The notes below the pieces were generated by a model. It saw only the letters and a list, made by a program, of their open reading frames with translations. It was not told where the DNA came from and ran no database searches. A DNA stretch of 64,000 nucleotides from Paenibacillus chibensis. Lineage in GTDB: Bacteria; Bacillota; Bacilli; Paenibacillales; Paenibacillaceae. Below, in pieces: positions 57,800-64,000 of the stretch (the first letter of the stretch is position 1; the number at the start of each line of letters is the position of its first letter). The stretch is from assembly GCF_004001045.1 (NCBI RefSeq), contig NZ_BIMK01000004.1, forward strand, positions 1 to 64,000, given 5' to 3'. Position numbers and translations under genes: made by a program.

Positions 57800-59176
57800 A
57801 TGCATACGGTTGAGAATGTCCAGAGTGCTATTGATTATGTAGAGGAACAACTTGCCGAGCAACTTTCGTTAGAGGAAATCAGCAGGGCGGCTGCGATGTC
57901 GGTACCGAACTTATATCGCTTGTTTTATGCAATGACGGGTCACCCTATAAAAGAATATATTCGCAAACGAAGGACTAGTGAGGCAGCGTGTCTCTTGCGA
58001 CAAACTAACCTACCGTCGATTGAGATAGGATTTCGCTGCGGGTTTGATACGAATCAAACTTTTATCAAGACATTCAAGCGAAACACAGGGTTGACCCCTG
58101 GACTTTATCGAAAAGCAGAAGTCATTTACAGCTTCGAACGGATTCGCCTTCATGAACGATTTTCTTATTTAGAGGAACGGGAGATTTCCGAACGTTACCC
58201 GGATGTGAAGGTTATTAGTCTTTCTCCCCAAAAAGGAATAGGTTATCTTCATGTTGCCGATCGGGAGGAAAGACTTGAAGAAGAGGCTTACATTCAGTTT
58301 CAATCTATTCTTTCCGAGAGTAATATCGACTCAAGTCAAATGAGGTTGTTTGGGTGGAATGTCGATTTGGAAGGGAGTAAGCCATCATTCGGTTATCAAA
58401 TGATGGCCGTTAGCCCAGAGAAAAAGGTGAGGTTTGTAGAGCATACGGATTTGCAACCTATTGAACTTTCAGGCGGTACATATGCTATTACTTGGACACC
58501 GATGGATTCCAGTCCCAAAATCGTGAATGCTTGGAACCGACTACTGTCTGAGTGGCTGCCTTTGAGTACTTTTGAACTCGGGGGTCATGGTTTTCTCGAG
58601 GAATACCAACAATTTAACGGTCGAATATCTCGATTGAAGCTTTATCTTCCCGTTAGGCGCTCTCAAGAGAAGGAAACTATTGAAATTTTGGTGCTGAAAC
58701 CTCTGAGGGTGATGAGATTTCGAGCGGAAGGTGTCAACTGCGTGTCAAGGGCCGACGAGGCCGCTATTAAATGGTTAACACGTAATGGCTTCATAGGAGA
58801 TAATCGCCTTAAGGTATTCATGAGTAGTAGCTACGGCAGTCCGTCTGATGACAGCAGTATGTATGAAATTTGTATCACTCTACTGGAAGGTTTTGTCCCC
58901 TCCCGTGAGGAAGAACACCGAGTGACGTATATGGAAGGCGGTTTGTATGCTTGCTTAACAACCAGATCCTTAGGTTCAATGGATGGAGTCCTTGAACGGA
59001 TTTACCGTTGGCTGGGTACATCTTATGAGTATGAGGCGGATGAAGAACGGTCTTGGTTTACTCACTACATTCTTGATGAAAGCGTGGAGGAGTGGGAGGC
59101 TGGATCTCTTGAAAAATTAGTGAGCGTAAAATGCTGTGTGCCCATCGTTTTACGAAATCTGAAGCAGGGGGATTGA
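57800..59176 (+). CDS. AraC-family regulator with GyrI-like effector domain
   Basis: A 458-aa regulator. Two AraC helix-turn-helix motifs are at the N terminus (residues 1-110: LSLEEISRAAAMSVPNLYRLFYAMTGHPIKEYIRKRR and SIEIGFRCGFDTNQTFIKTFKRNTG), followed by a long effector-binding region, the last part with a GyrI/AraC_E_bind-like pattern (FELGGHGFLEEY, MYEICITLLEG). AAAGGGGG precedes ATG 57800. The VOC gene begins 2 bp after its stop, a cargo operon. Codon and base use is AT-richer than in the ATPase genes, suggesting a different origin. Confidence 0.82.
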   Translation: MHTVENVQSAIDYVEEQLAEQLSLEEISRAAAMSVPNLYRLFYAMTGHPIKEYIRKRRTSEAACLLRQTNLPSIEIGFRCGFDTNQTFIKTFKRNTGLTPGLYRKAEVIYSFERIRLHERFSYLEEREISERYPDVKVISLSPQKGIGYLHVADREERLEEEAYIQFQSILSESNIDSSQMRLFGWNVDLEGSKPSFGYQMMAVSPEKKVRFVEHTDLQPIELSGGTYAITWTPMDSSPKIVNAWNRLLSEWLPLSTFELGGHGFLEEYQQFNGRISRLKLYLPVRRSQEKETIEILVLKPLRVMRFRAEGVNCVSRADEAAIKWLTRNGFIGDNRLKVFMSSSYGSPSDDSSMYEICITLLEGFVPSREEEHRVTYMEGGLYACLTTRSLGSMDGVLERIYRWLGTSYEYEADEERSWFTHYILDESVEEWEAGSLEKLVSVKCCVPIVLRNLKQGD

Positions 59177-59178
59177 TC

Positions 59179-59682
59179 ATGAGCGAAGTACCTGCACGCA
59201 AAAACTTACCAGAAGGTTACAGACCCGTAGTAATTCCGAAAACTCTAAAAATGATTCATGGAGGTAGAATGATGAACGAACAACATCAAGCCAAAGAAAG
59301 CAATTCGCAGGCCAGCCCGGTCAAAAACAAAGTCGGAAGCATTTTTGTCCCCGTTAGGAATATTGAGAAGTCACGCAGTTGGTATTGTCAGGTTTTAGGA
59401 CTTAATGAAGATGACTGCAATATCATAAATGGTCACTTATGTCCTTTGCCAATGGAAGGAACCGGGATTATTCTTGATACGATGCCAAAGTGGGGAGGTG
59501 ACCAACCGGGAGGAGCTCCGTCTATCGAAACTCCTGCCTTTATGTTAATGACAGAAGATCTAAGAAGTTCACTTGATTATATGAAGAAGATTGGTGTGGA
59601 ACTCGTTACAGAAATTGAACACGATCATTGGTTCGTTGTGAAAGATCCAGACGGAAACAAATTGATGATATGTCGGGAATAG
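59179..59682 (+). CDS. VOC-superfamily (glyoxalase/bleomycin-resistance-like) protein
   Basis: 167 aa. A VOC domain (about 50-167) starts at KVGSIFVPVRNIEKSRSWYCQVLGL and ends VVKDPDGNKLMICRE, with the usual metal-ligand Glu at the end. Such proteins bind drugs, isomerise or modify small molecules; the substrate is unknown. The first 30 residues (MSEVPARKNLPEGYRPVV) are outside the domain. A second ribosome site (GGAGGT at 59261) precedes ATG 59270/59273, so a shorter form is possible. GGGGGA before ATG 59179 supports the longer form. Confidence 0.8.
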   Translation: MSEVPARKNLPEGYRPVVIPKTLKMIHGGRMMNEQHQAKESNSQASPVKNKVGSIFVPVRNIEKSRSWYCQVLGLNEDDCNIINGHLCPLPMEGTGIILDTMPKWGGDQPGGAPSIETPAFMLMTEDLRSSLDYMKKIGVELVTEIEHDHWFVVKDPDGNKLMICRE

Positions 59683-59725
59683 AGAAGATCTCAAGCACGA
59701 TTGAACCAAATCATTCTCTAAGAAA

Positions 59726-59753
59726 AGGCCATCCTTTGTGGGATGGCCTAAAA
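59726..59753. terminator. Hairpin after the VOC gene
   Basis: AGGCCATCC / GGATGGCCT, 9-bp stem, 6-nt loop. The T run is on the minus strand (TTTTCTT); on the plus strand A residues follow, so termination of the VOC transcript may be weak. Confidence 0.55.
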
Positions 59754-59771
59754 ACTTGCCGTTACAGACAG

Positions 59772-59798
59772 CGCGGAGAACCGTACCACAAGTAGGGC
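59772..59798. repeat. Second attachment site (copy of the rlmH 3' end)
   Basis: CGCGGAGAACCGTACCACAAGTAG plus GGC: again RGEPYHK-stop, but without the gene in front of it. It differs from the rlmH copy at 5 of 24 bases, all silent. It marks the join of cassettes 1 and 2. Confidence 0.8.
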
Positions 59799-59928
59799 GA
59801 AATTTTTGATATTAAACTCTCACTGAGCTTAATGGGCTTGCAGGAACATATTATCTTTTGTTGAATGAAATATATAGGCCCATTATTTTATAATTGGTAT
59901 AGAGTATTTTAAATGGAGGCTATAAAGG

Positions 59929-61776
59929 ATGGACGTAACTCCGGACAAGCAAAATATTGATAAGTTATTCTCGGGAACAACCTACTATATTGATTTTTAT
60001 CAGCGGCAATACAAATGGACAAGTGAACCTGTCATTAGACTCCTAGATGACATAATGTACAAGTTTAATCTTGAATATACGATTCATAAAAGCAGTGACA
60101 TTCAACTTGATAAGTTAATTGAGAAGTACTCTTGGTATTATCTGAATACTTATGTGACGAATTTAGTAGATGGTAAGGTGTTCATCGTAGATGGACAGCA
60201 ACGACTAACTACCCTAACACTTATTCTGATTAAGCTTTATCAATTAGCGAAAGACCTACAATCAGATTTAATTGATTGGATTTCAAGTCGCATAGTGGGG
60301 TTTTCTGGATTCCAAAAGGATTTCTGGATGAATCACGAGCAGCATAAGAAAGCCGTCGAAGGTTTATACAAGGGGGAAGAGATCGATAAGATAGATGTGT
60401 CGACCGGTATAACTGCAGTAAATATGGTCGATAATTTCAAGACGATTTCAGGATATATGAAGAAAGAAATAGGGAACGATAAGCATCGGTTTGAGAGCTT
60501 CGTATTTTTCTTCCTAAAGCGCTTGGTGTTAATTAATCTTAACGTAGAGCAAACAGATGTGCCAATGATTTTTGAGGTGATCAATGATCGTGGCGTGAAG
60601 CTTAAGCCATATGAGATTCTTAAGGGGAAGCTGTTAGGGCAGATCGACAAGGATGAAATGGATCACTTCGGGTTTAACGAGCTTTGGGATACGAAGGTTC
60701 ATTTAATGAATGAATATGCAGAGGATGAAATCGATGAATTCTTCATTTATTACTTGCGCGCCAAATTTGCGAATACAGTAGGAGATTCAAAGAAATTTGA
60801 TCAGGCGGCATACCACCGAACGATATTTATGTCCGAGGTAAATCATTCGCTTGGGTTGCAGCATAATCCGAACGCGGTCAAACATTTTCTGAATAATGAA
60901 TTCAAATACTATAGCGACCTCTACTTGAAGATTCTCAAGTATCAGAAGGATTTGGATAGTAATTATCCGCATGTGTACTATAATAAGCTGATTGAGATGG
61001 ATAGTCAGTTTTTGCTGATCCTGTCGGCATGCTCATTGCGGGATCAATTGGAAGACGAAAAAATTAAATTGGTTTCATATCACGTAGATCGGCTATTTAC
61101 GCTGCTTCAATTACAAAGAAGTTACGACAGCAACGATTTCAATGAAATGATTTATAAGATCTGTAGTCAGATACGAGAAAAGACACCAGCAGAAATTGAA
61201 GCAGTTTTTGAGGCTTCTCTACTTGCTATGATCTCCGAGGTACGGGGGACTCCAGTTACGGAACCAGTTTCGTATCCTCTATTCAGAGATACGGGCTATG
61301 AGTTGAATAAAAGGTTTAAGAGGTATTTCTTTGCGCGTATTGAGGAATTTTTAGCTTCTGGTACTAAGATGAATATGAAGCATTCGATTACCGACCTAGT
61401 GCAGAAAACAGGCAGCGTTTCCGGATTTCATATAGAGCATATTTTGGCGGAAAATTCGGAGAATCTACAAGCCTTCGGCAATGACCGAGAACGATTTGAA
61501 CGTGAGCGTAATCGACTAGGCGGCCTTCTCCTTCTTAAAGGTAAAGATAACATTTCCAGCAATAACGAGGCGTACGCCAAGAAATTGAAAACATATGCTA
61601 ACTCGCTTTATTGGAATGAAACGTTGCGACAGGATAGTTATAAAGCCAAGAAGGACTTTGATCATATGATGAACACATACAAGCTACAGTTCCGACCTAT
61701 GGATATATTTGGTGCTGATGAGCTCGAAGAGCGACATAGGCTACTTTTCAATATGATTAAATTAATTTGGATATAA
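59929..61776 (+). CDS. DUF262-DUF1524 protein (GmrSD-like defence nuclease)
   Basis: A 615-aa fusion of the two domains of type IV restriction enzymes of the GmrSD/BrxU/SspE kind, which attack phage DNA with modified bases or sense phosphorothioates. The N-terminal DUF262 domain has FYQRQYKWTSE (near 20) and VDGQQRLTTL (near 88-97), the nucleotide-binding motif; the C-terminal DUF1524 nuclease has H501-x2-H504 in FHIEHILAEN, then ERNRLGGLLLL and the SSNNEAYAKK stretch, an HNH-like site. GGAGG precedes ATG 59929. It is convergent with recombinase 2, stops 8 bp apart. Defence genes are common SCC cargo. The exact target is unknown. Confidence 0.85.
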   Translation: MDVTPDKQNIDKLFSGTTYYIDFYQRQYKWTSEPVIRLLDDIMYKFNLEYTIHKSSDIQLDKLIEKYSWYYLNTYVTNLVDGKVFIVDGQQRLTTLTLILIKLYQLAKDLQSDLIDWISSRIVGFSGFQKDFWMNHEQHKKAVEGLYKGEEIDKIDVSTGITAVNMVDNFKTISGYMKKEIGNDKHRFESFVFFFLKRLVLINLNVEQTDVPMIFEVINDRGVKLKPYEILKGKLLGQIDKDEMDHFGFNELWDTKVHLMNEYAEDEIDEFFIYYLRAKFANTVGDSKKFDQAAYHRTIFMSEVNHSLGLQHNPNAVKHFLNNEFKYYSDLYLKILKYQKDLDSNYPHVYYNKLIEMDSQFLLILSACSLRDQLEDEKIKLVSYHVDRLFTLLQLQRSYDSNDFNEMIYKICSQIREKTPAEIEAVFEASLLAMISEVRGTPVTEPVSYPLFRDTGYELNKRFKRYFFARIEEFLASGTKMNMKHSITDLVQKTGSVSGFHIEHILAENSENLQAFGNDRERFERERNRLGGLLLLKGKDNISSNNEAYAKKLKTYANSLYWNETLRQDSYKAKKDFDHMMNTYKLQFRPMDIFGADELEERHRLLFNMIKLIWI

Positions 61777-61784
61777 AGAAAGAC

Positions 61785-63431
61785 TCAGATCACTATACTC
61801 AATTTCTGCTTCAGCGTAGGGGCTTTTCCGAAAGGAAAAGCCCCTTCTGCATTTAGTTCAGCAGAAGGGGCTACGCTTAAAAAATGCTTCTCGGTCTCCT
61901 CGTTGAAGGCGAGCTCGACGCTGTCGACGCACTTTCCTTCGTCCAGCGTGATCTTCTTCACGATCAGGTGCATCAGTGTTTTGCGCTGCGGGAACGGAGA
62001 GCGGTGGAGCAGGGTGTCGAACCTGCCCACCAAGGAACGTACGAGCTCGTAGGAGACGGGCTCGGCCTGATCGTCGCGGAGTTCCAGTTCCAGCTTCGAC
62101 CGGCGGGTAAGCTCAGTGTCGAGCTCCCTGTTCAGGTCATTCAGGCGTTCCGCGAACAGGTCGCGGTCGATCTCGTCCATCTCGTACAGCCCGAGGTACT
62201 TGAGTTTCTTTTCTTCCAGCTTGTCGATGCGGGCTTGGACTGCCGCTAACTCGTCGCGAAGCGGCTTGATGCGTCCCGATCGGTGTTCGTTGATGCTGCG
62301 TACGACTTTCTTGAGAATGTGGGGCTGAGTCACTGCCTGCCGGATGCGCTCCGTCACGGCTTTTTCGGCCTCGTCCTTGCGGACGCTGTTGGCGTGGCAG
62401 ACCGAGCTGCCCTGGCTGCGAAAGCGACCGCAGGAGTAGTACATGCGGACGATCTTCGTCCCGTCCTTCGCCCGGTTCACCGTGCGGCTTGCGGTCATCG
62501 CCGCACCGCATTCGGGACAGCGAATGAGCCCAGTCAGCAGGTATTCCCCCTCGAAGCGTTTCTTAGGCATTGAGCTTTTCTTTTGCCGTAGAAGTTGAAC
62601 CTTCTTCCACATCTCATCTGAGACGATTGCCGGATGATGGCCCTCGACAAGAATAAGCTCAGAAGTTTTTCCCTTGCGGCGTCTTTCCGCCCAATTTTCG
62701 TAACGGTTGTAGCGGATTTTTCCAACGAACATCGGATTGTCGAGAATGTCCCGGATGGCGCAAGTGGAGAAGGGCTTACCAATCCTGGTCTTGTGGCCCC
62801 TGTGGTTCAGGTTGTTAGCGATCGCCTTCAGGCCGTGACCGGCAGAATACTGCTCAAAAATATTGCGGACAATTGCCGCTTCTTCCTCAATGATGACGAT
62901 CTTTGACTCTCTCCCTCGTAAGTCTACCTTGACGCTTCGGTAGCCGAGTGGCACCTTGCCGTTGTGCTTACCGGTTTTTGCCCGATGCTTGTGGCCCATT
63001 TTCACATTATCCACGATCGTGTTACGTTCCAGTTCACTTACCGCACCCATCATCTGCAAGGCGAATCGGCCTGTAGGGGTGCTCGTGTCAAAGCTCTCGG
63101 AGAAAGAGCGGAAGGCAACATTGTTTTTTTCGAGCATATCAACGATATGAAGAAGGTCAATGTTCTTCCGTGCCATTCGATTGAATTTCCAGACGATGAC
63201 CTCATCAAACTTCCCGTCCTTGGCATCGAGAAGGAGTCGTTGCAGTTCATAGCGCCCTTCTATGCTCTTCCCGCTGACACCTCGGTCAACGTATTCCCCT
63301 GCGATTTCTCTGCTATAAAGTTCGCAATATTTACGCAAGGTATCAAGTTGGGCATCGATAGAATAACCATATTCGGCCTGTTCCTCTGTACTTACACGTG
63401 CGTAGATGGCGACTCTTACCTTCTGGATCAT
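61785..63431 (-). CDS. Large serine recombinase 2 (CcrB-like position)
   Basis: A 548-aa recombinase: resolvase domain with Ser14 in IYARVSTEEQAEYGYS, recombinase domain, zinc ribbon from C305/C308 (CPECG) to YYSCGRFRSQGSSVC, coiled coil and tail. It resembles recombinase 1 throughout (the tails share a GAF-type end: EGAFPF and DGAFSL), so the two are related. Its ATG overlaps the stop of the recombinase upstream by 4 bp. Length equals that of CcrB (about 540 aa). Confidence 0.9.
   Translation of the reverse strand: MIQKVRVAIYARVSTEEQAEYGYSIDAQLDTLRKYCELYSREIAGEYVDRGVSGKSIEGRYELQRLLLDAKDGKFDEVIVWKFNRMARKNIDLLHIVDMLEKNNVAFRSFSESFDTSTPTGRFALQMMGAVSELERNTIVDNVKMGHKHRAKTGKHNGKVPLGYRSVKVDLRGRESKIVIIEEEAAIVRNIFEQYSAGHGLKAIANNLNHRGHKTRIGKPFSTCAIRDILDNPMFVGKIRYNRYENWAERRRKGKTSELILVEGHHPAIVSDEMWKKVQLLRQKKSSMPKKRFEGEYLLTGLIRCPECGAAMTASRTVNRAKDGTKIVRMYYSCGRFRSQGSSVCHANSVRKDEAEKAVTERIRQAVTQPHILKKVVRSINEHRSGRIKPLRDELAAVQARIDKLEEKKLKYLGLYEMDEIDRDLFAERLNDLNRELDTELTRRSKLELELRDDQAEPVSYELVRSLVGRFDTLLHRSPFPQRKTLMHLIVKKITLDEGKCVDSVELAFNEETEKHFLSVAPSAELNAEGAFPFGKAPTLKQKLSIVI
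61819..61872 (-). terminator. Competing hairpins inside recombinase 2
   Basis: The central arm (61834-61850) can pair with GGGGCTTTTCC (61819-61829; 11 bp, GAAA loop) or with GCAGAAGGGGCT (61861-61872; 12 bp). On the minus strand the second stem ends in TTTTCCTTT, an intrinsic-terminator shape, about 50 nt before the stop. Confidence 0.6.
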
Positions 63432-64000
63432 GCTTGCTTATCTCTCCCTATATTAATTGGCGGAATCTCCAGGTTGAGCAGGGCCGCCGTACCCTGGATG
63501 GATGACTTTGTAATGTCCCGGTCATGTGGGACGACGATTTTGTCGATGAGGCTTCGGTAAAGTTCCTTTTGCTTCTCAGGCGAGGCGTTCCGCAGTAGTG
63601 AGCGAAAGTTGTTCAGCGATTGCCGAATGCTAGGCGCGGGAATGGAATGTACAGGCTGCCCTGCTCCCGAACGATTTAATTGCTCCCGTTCTTCCTCCAG
63701 AAGGGCTGACTCTGAACGAATCTCGTCTAGCCTTTTTCTGAGTTCCGAGGCATTGATGTGACTGTCCTCGAAAAGCTCGTAGCAGCGTAGGCTCCGGCCC
63801 TTTAGGGAAGCAAGAAGGGTATCAATTTGCAACAACCGTTGTCGGATGGGCATCAGCTTCTTGTCTCGCCTGCAATTAATCTCGGCAACCAGCCGTTCGA
63901 TAACGGATGGATGGGAGATGAAATGCCGGACCTGGGATTCGACCCAGGCTTCAGCCTCCTCCGCCCGGATGTGGTTTGGCAGGCACACCGCGCTTCCCCC
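63428..64000 (-). CDS. Large serine recombinase 3, C-terminal part (CcrA-like position)
   Basis: The last 190 residues of a third recombinase; the N terminus lies beyond the window. It opens inside the zinc ribbon (GGSAVCLPN, as in the CxxxxV-C end of the others), then coiled coil (RRDKKLMPIRQRLLQID) and tail. The stop TGA overlaps the start of recombinase 2 (ATGA), so the pair is translationally coupled. The catalytic domain cannot be checked here. Confidence 0.85.
   Translation of the reverse strand, partial: GGSAVCLPNHIRAEEAEAWVESQVRHFISHPSVIERLVAEINCRRDKKLMPIRQRLLQIDTLLASLKGRSLRCYELFEDSHINASELRKRLDEIRSESALLEEEREQLNRSGAGQPVHSIPAPSIRQSLNNFRSLLRNASPEKQKELYRSLIDKIVVPHDRDITKSSIQGTAALLNLEIPPINIGRDKQA

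Larger units (their letters stand above)
52525..59795. mobile_element. SCC-like cassette 1 at rlmH (about 7.3 kb)
   Basis: Bounded by the rlmH end and by a second copy of its last codons. It carries a large serine recombinase, a small gene, an AAA+ ATPase, two overlapping unknown genes (all on the minus strand), and an AraC/VOC pair on the plus strand. This matches the plan of staphylococcal cassette chromosomes: recombinase, replication ATPase, accessory genes, insertion at the same site. Identification rests on architecture and motifs, not on a database search. The outer limits are inferred from the repeats. Confidence 0.8.
59796..64000. mobile_element. SCC-like cassette 2, left part (cut by window end)
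   Basis: Begins at the second attachment site and contains the DUF262-DUF1524 gene and a pair of large serine recombinase genes joined by an ATGA overlap. The right limit lies beyond the window and is expected to be a third rlmH-tail copy. The base composition of the DUF262 gene is clearly AT-richer than that of the recombinases. Confidence 0.7.

Overview
The window is a chromosomal segment of an endospore-forming Firmicute, most probably Paenibacillus or a close relative. Grounds: the order mazG-like–yybS–gdpP–rplI–dnaB–purA–M23 peptidase–walRKHIJ–htrA–rlmH is the replication-origin-proximal core of Bacillales; dipicolinate synthase and PAS-type sporulation kinases are present; and the glycan locus has the Paenibacillus-type YesM/YesN plus LplB/YtcP layout. 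No tRNA, rRNA or CRISPR array was seen.

Layout. 1-6.1 kb: 3' end of a YunC-like gene, dpaA without dpaB after it, a four-PAS sporulation-type histidine kinase, a second kinase-like protein whose phospho-acceptor His is lost, a small heat-shock protein and a Gln-rich small protein. 6.1-8.1 kb: a gene graveyard with C-terminal fragments of a SpoVA protein, cardiolipin synthase and BioC, followed by rpsR without its usual rpsF-ssb partners. 8.5-23.2 kb: an alpha-mannoside / N-glycan locus: YesM-type kinase, YesN-type regulator, two ABC permeases, a binding lipoprotein, GH125, a frameshifted clan GH-A hydrolase and GH38. 24-29.9 kb: an oligopeptide ABC operon (binding protein, oppB, C, D, F) behind a leader of about 440 nt with operator-like palindromes. 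30-33.8 kb: an MFS drug exporter, an LCP cell-wall ligase and a CBS-domain protein. 34-52.5 kb: the core block listed above, ending in rlmH.

52.5-64 kb is the most interesting part. The last seven codons of rlmH and its stop (RGEPYHK-stop) are repeated, with synonymous differences, at 59772-59795. The 7.3 kb between the copies holds a large serine recombinase, an AAA+ ATPase resembling the Cch helicases of staphylococcal cassettes, three small unknown genes and an AraC/VOC cargo pair. Beyond the second copy begins another unit: a fused DUF262-DUF1524 (GmrSD-like) defence protein and two large serine recombinase genes joined by an ATGA overlap, the last running off the window. Together these look like two tandem SCC-like cassettes at the 3' end of rlmH, the site used by SCCmec in Staphylococcus, here in a Paenibacillus-like host. 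The first has one recombinase (CcrC-like layout), the second a coupled pair (CcrAB-like layout).

How the genes work together: the glycan locus senses extracellular glycans, imports them and trims mannose inside the cell; the core block couples c-di-AMP turnover, replication, purine synthesis and WalRK cell-wall control; the cassettes add site-specific recombination, possible self-replication and phage defence.
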